A DNA stretch of 61,759 bases from Mycogone perniciosa (taxonomy: Eukaryota > Ascomycota > Sordariomycetes > Hypocreales > Hypocreaceae): positions 1 to 61,759 of the forward strand of contig JAOALB010000226.1 of the NCBI GenBank assembly GCA_025331125.1, read 5' to 3'. Positions 31,893 to 43,300 of the stretch are shown here, one piece after another (the stretch's first letter is position 1; the number at the start of each line of letters is the position of its first letter). Below the pieces are notes generated by a model. It had not been told where the DNA came from. It did not search any database and saw nothing but the letters and a program-made list of their open reading frames with translations. Position numbers and translations under genes: made by a program.

Positions 31893-33377
31893 GCTGTATA
31901 GGCCGAATCTATCAATCACAGATCAACAGTTTGAGGGCTCGTATATAGATTGGAAAATAATAGAATTCAATACTCTTGCTGATCCCAGGTTAGGTGAGAA
32001 AAGCTGCTGCTTAAATACCTAACATTGAAAGAACTCACCTAATAAAGCAAGGTTTGAGATCCTACGGTACGAAGTAGTCGCTATGGCTCAAATAGAATAG
32101 AACACCCGTTATGGCTCAACAGGATAAAATAGTTTGTATAAATGGTTATAGATGTATTACGAGTTTGACAGAATCCAGTGATGAAGTTGATATAGATATT
32201 GCACGTCTCTCTCAAAATCTGAACCACAGAGCTGAGTATGAGAGAGATCGGGCTTGGGTCCCTAGAGATAAGCAGATCTATTTATAGAGAGAGGATCATG
32301 TCTTGATAGCAACTAAAGGGGCCTGGCCCTCAGCATGCTAAGCGAGAATTCCATCAGTTGACAGCTATATGGCGGCTACTCACTCAGCTTGTGGAAATCG
32401 TATGACGTTATCTAGGCGGGGTTCTATCCCTTATATTCACCTGATGGGCTTCAGTACGTCGATATCAGTAATCGAACCACATCACCGCATACGATTCATT
32501 CCAACGAACATTCCTTCATTCCAAGCCACAACTAGCAACAGTAGCCAGATCCGGAAATCAATAACGGTCTCAATAGTAAGTGATAGATTATCTGGTCAAG
32601 GACCCGGATAGTGATATCAATTGGTTACCTAGTTTTCATGTACTCGAGCAGCAGCTTTTGCTACCTCACATGGAATCAGCAAGAGTATCGTGTGGTTACG
32701 ACTGTGGATCTGTTCTGCTAGGTGACCCTTCAAGCCTCATCAGGGACCAGGTACATCTTGGGCCGTAATGTATTATTATATTAATTATATTAATGTTATT
32801 GTCAAAATACACAAACTACTATACAAATTACAACTTTCAATATTAAATACTATTTATAGTTGTGTTCTATCTTCAATAAACAGCAATGCCCGCCTAGACC
32901 TATAATAGTCTGACATGCAATGCACTGAGAGTTAAGAGTTGACGTAATCGCCTGCATTGCAACATGGCGATTTCTGCCCCTCAACCCCTCACACCGCCTT
33001 ACACATCTGTGACACAACCAATCGGCGCCCGATGATAACATCGCTGGGCAACCCGATGTTCGCATCATTCCACATTCCAATGCCATGTGCTCCAAGTTCC
33101 ATCTCTCTTGACCGGTAGCTTCGCGTGCTTCTCGCGTCTGAGATTCATTTCTGGCAGCGTGCCTATGGTTCTTGTTCTTTAGCTGCGGGGGTCGGGCGCT
33201 GGCCATGTCATTGTTTATTCCTTGGTGACGGTTTGATGTCCAGGGTTACGCATCTGCTGCATTACTTCGTCCGACAGCCCCATCCGTGCGAGGCCGCGAA
33301 TCTCTCGCCGTCCCCGTCCGCCCGCACGTTCGCTTTGTCCCACCGTTTCCAGAGACGTGCCCCTTTATACCCACGGC
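31893..33377. other. Intergenic region with repeat and AT-rich patch
   Basis: Contains the upstream region of the P450, a copy of dispersed repeat family 2 (32478-32692), a TACGAAGTA word near 32079, and an AT-rich patch at about 32765-32880. No gene is seen. Confidence 0.5.
32478..32692. repeat. Dispersed repeat family 2, copy B
   Basis: Same order of shared blocks as 5188-5432 and the same orientation. The copies have diverged by many substitutions and small indels, so the element is old. Confidence 0.6.
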
Positions 33378-34943
33378 ATGGCGACCCCAACGGCGTCCCG
33401 ACCGGCAACGCCGACTCCATCACAGCTGCCGCCGGTCCCTGGGTCGCCAGTATACTCTCTCGCGTCAACTGCGAATCCCCTGTCTCAGTTCAACCTGCCT
33501 TTACCGCCCCCCCCTCGTCCCGCTCACGCTGTCATAACAAAGGCCGATCTTGAGCGTTCGCAAGATGCGTACGCAGAACTCCTCGCCTCAGCGAAGGCTT
33601 ATCGCATTGCCTTGGCTACGCTCTCCACCGCCGCATCCACATTTGGGTCTGCACTCGAGGCGTGCGCGCGACTGAAGGAAGCCCGATCCGAGGCCATCGG
33701 CCCCTCTGGTGCTGCGAGTATGACTGCCAGCTTCACAACCAAGGGCCAATGTACTGCTGACACACTGCTGTCTGCCTCGGGAGTTCATCACCTTATCGCG
33801 AACCACCAGCAGATCCTTTCCGAGACTGTTTATCGCTCCTTTGAGGTGCCTCTGTTGCACGACCTGGATAAGTGGCAAACAGTCATTGACGATGAGGAGG
33901 AGACATACCAGCAGAAGATCAAGGCACAGAGTAGAGAGGTTAAGCGCCTAGAAAAAGAAGGCCTGAAACTGCACAAGCAGAGAAGGAGAGACGTTGCACG
34001 GTTTCGAGCTCACCTCGTGGACCTGACGCAGAAGCTCGATGGGTTAACGACGCTTCACGCCGATCATGCACGGACGCTGCTGAGAGAGAGCCAAGAGACC
34101 AGTGGTCGCATCGTCGATGCAAGTTGTAGCTTGGTAAGAGCTGAAGTGGATATATTCGAGGGCCTGGCGAGGAAAGGATGGAGTGGTGGTGGTTTAGACG
34201 ATCTGCTGGAAAAAGGCCAAGATCTATTCGCAACCGAATATGAGGGTAATCATGGCTCAGGAACAGGCGGCACAGAGGGAGTTAAGCTCTTTTCCATCCT
34301 ACCACCCAAGAGTATTCTAGCCGATTCCACATCAGACCCGAGAAGCGACAGTCTACTCATGGAAACAGATCGATACCAATCTCTGACAGGGGTGGCAGCG
34401 GATTCCAGGCCGCACATGGGTGGCGGCGACTCTGAGAGCGTCTTCTCGGCCGACTTTAACAGACCGCGGAATGCCCGTCCGTTCTCTCCACAACCCATCC
34501 GGCGGACGCCTACAGATGTGACGTACGATTCACTGGGTAGCATTGTTGCGGAGTCGTCTAATAGTCGACTCCACGAGGACGACCTGTTGCCGCTACATGT
34601 AAATGAAGATATAAAAGAGGAGGATGAGGATGAAGAAAATTATGAGGAAGCGAGAGACCAAGAACACCACCAGCAGCAGGTGCAGCAGCAGGTGCAGCAT
34701 ATGCAACATCAGGAGGAGAAGGAGGATGAAGAAGAAGAGAAGCGGGAGGAACACCAAGAACAAAAAGATAAGGAAGAGGACTATGAAGATGACAATGAAG
34801 AGGAGCGCGGGAGAAGGTTAACAGAGTCTCCTTCTCCTTTTAAGGGCAGAGATTCACCCGAGCCCATAGCTCACGATGATGGTGAACATTCTCCCGAGGC
34901 GGAATGGGGGAGCACCGCCGGTGAGGAGGCTGGAAAGCAGTAG
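33378..34943 (+). CDS. ivy1: IVY1-like vacuolar membrane-associated protein
   Basis: A 521-aa intronless frame. The start is the ATG at 33378 (MATPTASRPATP), as the upstream in-frame codon at 33357 is GTG. The N terminus is Pro/Ser/Thr-rich. Residues about 55-280 are strongly helical and match the Ivy1 pattern (TKADLERSQDAYAELLASAK, VPLLHDLDKWQTVIDDEE, KRLEKEGLKLHKQRRRD), an inverse-BAR-like fold. The last 110 residues are a Glu/Gln/Asp-rich low-complexity tail. Yeast Ivy1 binds phospholipids and Ypt7 at the vacuole and affects TORC1 and Fab1 signalling. It is convergent with NUP53. Confidence 0.85.
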   Translation: MATPTASRPATPTPSQLPPVPGSPVYSLASTANPLSQFNLPLPPPPRPAHAVITKADLERSQDAYAELLASAKAYRIALATLSTAASTFGSALEACARLKEARSEAIGPSGAASMTASFTTKGQCTADTLLSASGVHHLIANHQQILSETVYRSFEVPLLHDLDKWQTVIDDEEETYQQKIKAQSREVKRLEKEGLKLHKQRRRDVARFRAHLVDLTQKLDGLTTLHADHARTLLRESQETSGRIVDASCSLVRAEVDIFEGLARKGWSGGGLDDLLEKGQDLFATEYEGNHGSGTGGTEGVKLFSILPPKSILADSTSDPRSDSLLMETDRYQSLTGVAADSRPHMGGGDSESVFSADFNRPRNARPFSPQPIRRTPTDVTYDSLGSIVAESSNSRLHEDDLLPLHVNEDIKEEDEDEENYEEARDQEHHQQQVQQQVQHMQHQEEKEDEEEEKREEHQEQKDKEEDYEDDNEEERGRRLTESPSPFKGRDSPEPIAHDDGEHSPEAEWGSTAGEEAGKQ

Positions 34944-35308
34944 AACTTGTACAGACACATTGTCCGGCGTTTCTTCCCCATATGGAATTTTTGAACATTT
35001 TTCTGCATTTTCCGTTTTTGCTCTGGAAACAAAAAAGAGAATGAGGCGGCAACAGTTCTTTTTTGTATACCTAAATGTACGACAACCAAAGTTTCAAGGG
35101 CGCTCATCACTACCGTGTGTGTATGGGCCGGGAATCCCGTTTACAAGTTCTCCATTCCACCTTTATTCCACCCAAAAACGCCTGAACCATGAATTATGTC
35201 CGCCGCCAACTCCACGACACGGTCTCCTCCACGCTTGGGACGTGTGTATCCATCTCACCATAGTTGTGCAACTCGAAAATCACCAATGTATCGCAACACA
35301 CCCTACAG
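34944..35308. other. Convergent 3' regions of IVY1 and NUP53
   Basis: No gene is seen; it presumably holds both 3' UTRs. Confidence 0.5.
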
Positions 35309-36664
35309 CTAGTCATCCTTGTCCATGTTGTAGACGTCGCCCTTGAAGAGACCAAACGTGGCATCAAGCCACCAGATAATCTTCCAGTAGAGACTGGCGC
35401 GGCTCCAGTCAAACTCGCCCGTCTCAGTGCGGGGCACCTCGTTACCGATCATGCTGCCGCTGAACCATTTGATGATAGGTACGGCGTTGAGGAAGCGCTG
35501 CATGACGGACTGTTGTGGCAGAAGGGCTTGTTCAGCCGGGAGGAGGCGAGCCTTGCGAGCCGTGGGGATACGTCGACAGAAGATGCTGTCTTCCATTTGG
35601 ATGTCCATTGGCTCGATGCCAGACGTCGTGCCTATGGTCGCGGGCTCGGTGACGGTTGCGCTGGAGGTATGAGAATGGGTCATGGTGGCGCTGTCCATAG
35701 TCTGGCTGGATCCCCGGGAGTCGGCGGGCGAGAGGTCGAGGAGACGGCTATTAAACGTTGTGGGGAAGCCGGACACGGGTTTCTGTTTCTTAGGGGTTCC
35801 CAAGTTCGCTGGTACGCTTCTGGATCGTCCCTCTTCGCCCTCTACCAATTGATCCACGTCGGGGCAAGCTTCATCCTTTGCAGGCGGAACTCCCCTATAG
35901 GGCTCCGCGTAGACCATGTGGCCCAGTATCCTCTGTGGGGAAGCGTAGATGGCGGCGTTACCTGCCTCTGCGCTCTCAAACGTCACCTTGACCCAGTGCT
36001 CGCCGCCGTCTGCGCGGTTGACGAGGGCACGCTCATCAGGGGTGAGGTTCCGGCGTCGGGTGAAAGCTGGGTCGCGCAGCTCTGACTTGTACCGGCGCTG
36101 AGAGGAAGGGGGCTCGCGTGGGTAGTCTTCGAGGACGAGGCCGGCGAGAGACTCGTAGTGTGCTATGGCGGCGTATTGTTGAGATGACGAGCGGTACCCT
36201 CGCAGGATGAGCTCGACGGGAGAGGACTGGGCGGCAGCGCGTTGGGGCGCGGCATCTTCTTGGCTACCAGAGGAGGCACCAGGGTTGGGCTTGCGAGGGT
36301 TGGAGGTGGAAGGGGGATTGGTGTTTGTTTGATTTGAGACCCAGTCACCGAAGAGCCTGTCTGCGGCTGCTAGGGTCGGATTTTCTCGACCGCGGGCGGG
36401 AGTTCCGGTCTTGGATCGTGAGCGTCGAGTAGATTTGCCAAACGAGCCGCTCTCAGCTACGGCGCGCCTTGCTCGGGGATTCCCTTCGTGACTGACCGGG
36501 TAGAGTTAGTAATGAGAGACGCGAGGATAATATAGAGGGGCAGAGAAGAGAGTCGTGGGATAGAAGTCGTACGGGTTGAAGATCATAGCGTAGGGTCTCT
36601 TGACACCGTCGTCGCCAACGTAGCATTCTTCGTCGGGAACATTATGGAGGATAAGCGGCGCCAT
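35309..36664 (-). CDS. nup53: Nucleoporin NUP53/NUP35
   Basis: Two exons (36573-36664, 35309-36491) joined over an 81-nt intron give 424 aa; I translated the whole second exon and found it open. The start MAPLILHNVPDEECY is followed by a basic Ser/Arg region. The MPPN-type RNA-recognition fold spans about residues 115-230 (ELILRGY, YESLAGLVLEDYP, EHWVKVTFESAEAGNAAIYA, ILGHMVYAEPYRG). The far C terminus, SLYWKIIWWLDATFGLFKGD, is an amphipathic Trp-rich helix like the one that binds the nuclear membrane in Nup53. It links the inner ring (Nup170/Nup93 group) to the pore membrane. Confidence 0.9.
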
Positions 36665-37257
36665 GGCGGACGACAAGGCTCCGAGGCCGGTTGTGAGCTG
36701 TTGAGAAGGATGGCTGCTTCAATATGTGACCTTGGCGGGACAAGGCTGGGTATCTTCGGATGAGGCGCAACGCAATTCGATCTCTCAGGTGGTGGTTAAT
36801 GCGAGACGCAGAGGCCCGTGATGGACAATTTTCTGGAGGTTGCTGTAAACTAGCGCTAACGGGCAAAATCCTGGCCCAGCAACACAGGGAGCTGCTGAGC
36901 CACGTTGGGGCTTAAAGGGGCAAGTACTCAGCCATCCGCCACATTTACCCGATTTGGCATCGCTAGTTTCTGTCAAACTGATCAAATTACGATCAAGCTC
37001 GACCCTGAAAACTACGATTCATCGCAGCCATGCCTTGTCCCAGTGGATAAAGTCCGACAAAGCGACAGTCAGGTGATGCCACACAGGAATTCTCTTGAAG
37101 TGACCGAGGATTGTCGCTTAAGGATGTCCTATAAATGGAGAAACCAGGGGGGTTAAGATGTGAACCGTCCTCTATTTCGCCATTGACGCATCTTTACCAA
37201 GGCTAATGATGCTCCCGAAGGCAGAGAATGCATGCTGCTATGGTCCTCCGCAAGTTC
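36665..37257. other. Intergenic region
   Basis: Promoter side of NUP53 and 3' side of the next gene; nothing else is supported. Confidence 0.45.
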
Positions 37258-38277
37258 TCAGACAGCCCAATAAACGTCAATTCGGACAGATTGAACATGG
37301 TTCCGCCACCCAGGATACTTTGCCCGCCCCCAAACGGTTACCACATCGCCAAGCTCTAGGTTCCTTATGAATTCCCCGTCTGCGGATGTCTGTCCCCTAC
37401 CTTCCTCAGCCAACTCCTGAGCGGCCTGAGAGGACGGGTCAATGTTGTCTGTGTAAGACCAGGTGATTTCATAGTCTTTCCAATCGCCTTGTGCGGCCAT
37501 ATTACGCTGGATTTCCCATTTGCTACTCCTGTCAGACTGCTCATAACTGCATCTGACATCGTTATTGCCGATCGCCTGGCAGACTTGTGGTCTGAGCGAC
37601 CTTAATTTGCACACCTGCAGAGGCAGCGTGACGGAACAATTCTCACCTGCTCCCAGATTGAGAAAGTTTACATCGAAATCTATCATCGGGAAGACTTACA
37701 GGTATGCTTGGCGTCAAACTTCTCTATACCGGCGTCAAACCAGGTCCAGGCATGGGTGAACGTTCCTCTGCCCTGACTACCCCAGCCTTGGTCGTGACTC
37801 CTGATGCGAAAGACGACCTTCCGCACCGGATTTTCAAGCGTGGGTGTGGGATGCTGGGCCAAATTCTCAAAGAACGCTTTGCCGCATGCTTCTTCGAGAT
37901 TCTGAGGCTCGATCGGGGTTGTTTGATACGCATTCCCTCCAAGACTGTCTGCCGCACCGGCAAGATTTGTCAAACCGACAGGAAATGAACGAATCTTTGA
38001 TCGGATTTCGACACAGATTAGATTTTTGGAGTTACAGGACTTGGACACGGCTCATCTTTTGGCTTCTTCTTACCAGGAATCTTGCCTCCTCCTGTGAAGA
38101 GATGTCCACGTCGTCAAAGTGGGCTTCACTGGATGAGTGAGCCCAGTATTCGGCATAATCTAGAAAATTGTCGATTATTTCTATCGGTATGCCCACCCCC
38201 ATGAACATGGACTTCACATCGCCTATTTCTTCGGGTGTGGGTTCATACGCTGTTGTGCTGCCCAGAGCGACGGCCAT
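37258..38277 (-). CDS. Conserved-looking fungal protein of unknown function
   Basis: Three exons (38074-38277, 37700-37994, 37258-37646) give 295 aa. The second acceptor (GCAG at 37647-37650) is the earliest that keeps frame; a later one (CAAG) would also fit, so that junction is tentative. The N terminus, TPEEIGDVKSMFMGVGIP then DNFLDYAEYWAHS, looks like a short helical recognition domain. The middle has VVFRIRSHDQGWG and THAWTWFDAGIE. The C terminus has NIDPSSQAAQELAEEGRGQ, GDVVTVWGRAKYPGWRNHV and VRIDVYWAV. These blocks recur in uncharacterised fungal proteins (recalled, not searched). No catalytic motif or membrane helix is visible. Confidence 0.7.
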
Positions 38278-38870
38278 GGTGTGTATTCTCGGACGAGGAA
38301 GCCGAGAAAAAAAAAGACAGAATTCTTCGACGAAACCGGATTTTGGAACTGACGTAGGGGAAACTGATAAAATAGGATCACATATAGATTTTCAGCTTGG
38401 TATACAAGATTGTGATTCGATAGGAGTCTTGGAACGATGGTATGGATATTAGTAGGTAGGCACTTACCGTTCAACCCCGCATCTCTGATGTCTTAGTCAT
38501 GAAACATATTGACCGGTTGCTCTGTTTGTACTTCGTATGTTGCCAAACTTTATGAGGTCATCCCCCAAAGCTGGGTTTTGCCAGGGTCCCGAATTAACTT
38601 CGATGAGGTCATCCGGTCGCGCGGCTTTTCGTCATATTCGTTGGCAGCACTCATGGATATTCACAGTAAAAGAGTCCAAAAATTGGTCTGAGATTTTCTT
38701 GGACAGGATTCAATATAAGTCAATCACCAGCGCAATGAGAGGTGGGTATATAAAGATTAGCAGAATGTTGCTATTCACATTAACATTGCATGTTAAACAT
38801 AACTACGAAGTAATTCATCCAAAAACCATTCCCAGTGCATATACTACAAATTCCCACCGTTGCCTAATCT
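38278..38870. other. Intergenic region
   Basis: AT-rich spacer between two minus-strand genes; no gene is seen. Confidence 0.45.
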
Positions 38871-39780
38871 TTATAATTCCTCCTTTGGAGCGGCGGCAGC
38901 AGCAGCAGCAGCACTAGAGCGCCAGTAAGAAATAACAGAGAGAACCCACCTCCAAAACGAAGGTCCACCAAGCTTTTCCCTCTTCTTGTCGTAAATACCC
39001 TTCACTACTGGAGCGACATCCCTGACGAGAATATGGCGCTCAGAGCGTTTCCATCCAAGCTCATCGGGGAGTCTCTCCTCGCTGAGCCAAGTGCGCACAC
39101 GCTCCTTCGGCGCAGAGAAGACCTTGGTTGAGGGGAAGGTCAACGCTGGGGGAACAGGATGATCCATCATCATCATGATGACCAGACTAGCCTCGATATA
39201 AGATATGAGTTCCTCCTTGATGTTCAATTTGTCTGGGTCTGAGAGTGCTTCAACACGCATTCGGCTCTTGGCAAGAGACGCAATGTCCAAGCGATCCGAA
39301 GTGCTGTCGGCGAGGAGCGCCTGTAATCGGGGGTGGGAGATTTTGGGGAAGTTGGCTTCAGGCGTGGAGTCCTCGCGTGTAAGTGAGGCGATGTGTTGCA
39401 GGATACCGGGGGTGGCAAGTTCTTCCAGGTCAAAGTATTCCTTGTTTACTGCTTTCATGAATACCCCAGCGGGTTTTGCGCCGAAGCCCTCATCCACATT
39501 CAAGGCGGCAACAACTGCCTCGGCAAAGTGGTGCATGGTGAGGTTACGTCCGCTATGTGGCCTGGGAATTGAGTTAGTTTACGTGATCTCGTCAATGGGG
39601 GGATCTGGTTCCCCTGGAGAGGTAGTAGAAGACTTGCAGGTAACCATGGTTGGCGAGAGTATTCACCATGGGACAAGGACCTCGCGAGTCCTCAGGACCA
39701 GGCGCTTTCCAAGGCCGCAGCGTCGACTCTGGAGCGGCAGCCGCAAGAGCAGCCATCGATAGAACGAGTTTCACAAGCAT
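38871..39780 (-). CDS. Unspecific peroxygenase / chloroperoxidase-like haem-thiolate protein
   Basis: Two exons (39638-39780, 38871-39561) give 277 aa. The 76-nt intron has a GC donor in perfect context (GCAAGT) with branch CTAAC and acceptor CCCAG; only this restores ANHGYLPHSGRNLT, the family sequence. A signal peptide covers about 1-16. The haem-ligand motif PCP is at 35-37 (axial Cys36) in the typical RGPCPMVNTLANHG setting. The EHD motif that holds Mg2+ reads QHI (103-105) in LQHIASLTRED. The C terminus has a Trp-rich hydrophobic stretch (FWRWVLSVISYW), a poly-Ala run and ends in KEEL, which resembles an ER-retrieval signal. Family members oxygenate or halogenate organic substrates using peroxide. 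Confidence 0.85.
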
Positions 39781-40385
39781 GGTGGAATGATGGAATGACT
39801 CTGCGAGGTTGCTACCAAGAATACCTACGAAGTACGAAGTAGTTATAGAGGAGCTGGGTTTTGTGTGACGTGGGAGGCGGACTTATTATCTACAAAACTC
39901 TCCCTTGAAGGATTTCTGTGACTAAAACCCTTCTAGAAGGAGAAAAAAAAAGTGAGAGAAGGGAGGGGTTAGATAGCTTGTGAGCTTGTGCTGACAAGGA
40001 GTTATCCGGCATTTGATGATTACTTGTCTCTCACCTCATAGGCTCGGAATCTCTTAACGATGCCCACAAGTGCCGGAATAAGTGCTTCGTATCTACTCCG
40101 TACTAAAGCTATCAATTAAGCGTAAAGACGGCTCAACGATCTGGGGCTGCGCTAAGGTTCATCAGGAGTAATCCAGGGACCTTGATGGAGCATCGTAGAT
40201 TTTATGTGATCAATTGCCGAAGAGCCTCTTGGAAAAATGACGCCGAGGTCATGCCGGGTGAATGACTATATGTCATATCAATTCACGAGATTGGTAACAT
40301 GCCATGAAGTATGGAGTACTATTACGTATCATTTTCAATGTCCCTGGTGTAGTACATATTGTGACCGCATTGAGATAGCAGAGTG
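39781..40385. other. Intergenic region
   Basis: Promoter of the peroxygenase gene and 3' region of the 1622-aa gene. It carries TACGAAGTACGAAGTAG at 39826 and TACTCCGTA at 40094. No gene is seen. Confidence 0.5.
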
Positions 40386-43300
40386 TCAGCACATCCGAGA
40401 CAACTTCTTTGCTTTCCACCAGCTTTTGTTCGCCTTATTACGGATATACTCCACACTGCTTCGCCCCCATTGTTCAACCATGTCACTGGCCTGTCTAACA
40501 AGATCTTTATCATAGCTCGATTGTCCGTTGTGCAAGATTTGGCTCTGCTTAAGGAGGTATGCCGCCAGCTCCACGCGGAGGTGATCCACTAAGGTCGTGG
40601 TGCCTGCGCTGTCAACCTTTTCAGGCAACGATCCCAGTGCAATGGCAATCTCAGGGATCGGCTTGAGATTTCCCAAGCGTGATTTGATTAGCTGGAAGCC
40701 ACTGTTGTACGGGGTGCCGCTAGCTACCAGTTCCTCCATCAACTTCACGATGCCATCTGTAAATTCTGCAATGCCCTCTTCTGGTGTAGTTGCTCCCGGG
40801 GGTATTAGAATCTGGAGTTTCAGCGGAAATGTGTCGGGCAGAAAAGCCGGGTCTCGTTGTGGGTTGGATTGCCACTCTGGTGTTCGAAGACTGTCAATTC
40901 TGTTGATGATGCGACGGAGGTAGGGCCGTCTGTCACCAATCTTGTCTGACGACACGTTGGGGATACGCCCGCCAGAGATCACACCTACAAGTATGTCAAA
41001 GCACTTGAGATCTGCCCTTCGCAACAAAATGTCTACGACCTCAAAGACGAATTGCTCCAGCATGTCGTTGGTTACATTGTCCGGATAAGGATGATCTAAT
41101 GTCGTCATCTCAAAATTGAGATGTTCTGCTGCCCAGGCCACACCGAATGGCAGGGCCTTTTCGGCACGTTTGCCCCATAAAGTTAGCCAATGCGTGACAG
41201 TACCGGAAAATAGGAGCTTCTGATCCTCTTTGATTGCCTTCGCTATGGAGGAGAGCCACGGTGGGGGATCCAAGTTGTATCGTACATAGTCCGTCATAAG
41301 TTCAAAGTATTGCCGTGGAACTCGCGGCGCATGGCGAGAGAAAACATCTATCACTGCTCGCGGGTATACTGGAACTGCAGGGAGCTGGTTGCCGTCTGGA
41401 ATACTGAATCCGTGCTTCTTGAGAAACAATGCTATCCACCGTTGATTGTTTTCAGCAGAGGCCTGCAACACTGAGTATTTAAAGTCTATCAGTGCTCTTT
41501 CTTCGTCTGGTGGCCATCGATTTTCTCCAATCCCAATGCGCAGAAGGAAACTCAGGACTGAAGGAATACCGAGATTTGAATTCGTCACAAAAGGCATCGT
41601 TGCACTGGATTCTGCTTCCTCCCAGTTCGTGGGTGGGGAAAACTCGTCAAGAGAGGCTGCCATCGGCGCCGCGTGCTTGCGGAGCGCATCCAAAACCGTC
41701 AACCGAAGTGTTGAAGTAGTTGTGTAAGTCGTCAACTCAACTAGCCCCTGTAGGGAAGCGCAACGGATATCAATATGTCTCGTTTTGCTGAGAAGACCGA
41801 TATGAAAGTCACATGTCAAGGCTGGGCTAATGAATGGGGCACCTTGGAGGAGCTGGGCAAACATCTTGATTGTTGTAATCTTGACCATTGGCTGTGTCGT
41901 TGTTGCGTCCCTCGCAGCCTGTGACTCAAGCTTCTCAAACATGTTGTTGGAGAAAGTATCGAGGAAGTCCTTTACTTCATATGGGGATAAGTTGCAGAGA
42001 TGACCTTGATGAAGCAACATGCGGTGCCAAGAACTAGCCCCGGGCAGCTCTAACACGAACCGCTGAATGAGTGGGTTTGCCAGGGAGGGACAGTCTCCTT
42101 GCGAAAGCAGATTAATCAGTTCTACAAACTCGCGGTATGGCTCGGGTTCCTCTTTGTTATTGTTGTTGAGTATCCTCTCGAGAACCGAGGAAGCAAGCTG
42201 AGCCAAGAGGGGTGGGGAGATGAATATTTTAATATACTCAATCATCCGCAAAATATCCATGCTTCTGGAATTGGATTGTCTCTCGAGAAAATCTTGGTCA
42301 AGATAGAGTGCTGGGAGAATCGCGTACCCATCTTTTGGGAAAGGTTGCATTAACAGCGACGTATTGGAGCCAATTCGGCTATTGAGCGTGAGGATTCCTG
42401 CTGCAAAGTAGGCATTTGCCGCCTTCCCAGTTACTTCACCTTGGACTCTGTGATATATCTCCCAAAATTCGGGCCGAGAACTGTTCTCGGGCACTGTTGG
42501 ATCGAGGTCTGAAAACGGATGCGTCTCACTGTGGTGATACCCACCAAATTTCAACATAACATCCAAACAAGTTGGAGAAAGCCTCCTGCTTTCGCAGGGC
42601 TCTTCTATGGAATCAGAGCCTGGGTCAGGATTCCACTCCGTAGGTTGCATTGTATCGTCCACAACTGGAAGTACCGGAGCAGTGCGTTCCTGAACACTTG
42701 CATGAAAGCCCAGTTCATCGTCTTTTACACCGGCATGCTTAAAAATAGGCATCCAAAATCGCTCGGCCTCTTCTGTGGACATCCGATCTCTACTGAGGTT
42801 GATTTTTGCGTGTTTCCAAGCTTTCGAGATGCGATCTGTGCGGCGATTTTCTTCCTCGTCTGGTTGTAGGAGATAGATCCTCAGAGCCTCGGGCCAGCGA
42901 TCCACAAAGCGTCCTACAGACTTTTGGACATGAGGTTCTGGGAGTGGTTTCAACACCTCCGCAACGGGCGAGAACACTACTGCCTCAGCTCGCGACTGGA
43001 TATACGGCAGACGCACCCGAATATCATCTCTGCAGTGGAACAGGTGTTGGATGGGTAAACCACGCGGCCAGGGCTTCCCCAATGTAAAGACAGAAGCATT
43101 TTCAGAGGTGCGGTGCTTAACCCACAGGGAGTCGCGAGCCTCTGCCAGGCTGTCAAAGAACTTCATGGAAGGTTCTCGGAGGTCTCGAAGCTCACTGTTA
43201 TAGAAGTCGGGTAATAGACCTCTCAAAGTTGTCCTATCCCAAAAGGTGGAAAGTGGCTTGTTAACCGGACGGAGTAATGCTCGCTCCATATCAACTAGCA

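Noticed and set aside
30181..40000. Secondary-metabolite cluster around the P450 and peroxygenase
   Set aside because: No PKS, NRPS, terpene synthase, DMATS or cluster regulator nearby; the genes between are housekeeping (IVY1, NUP53).
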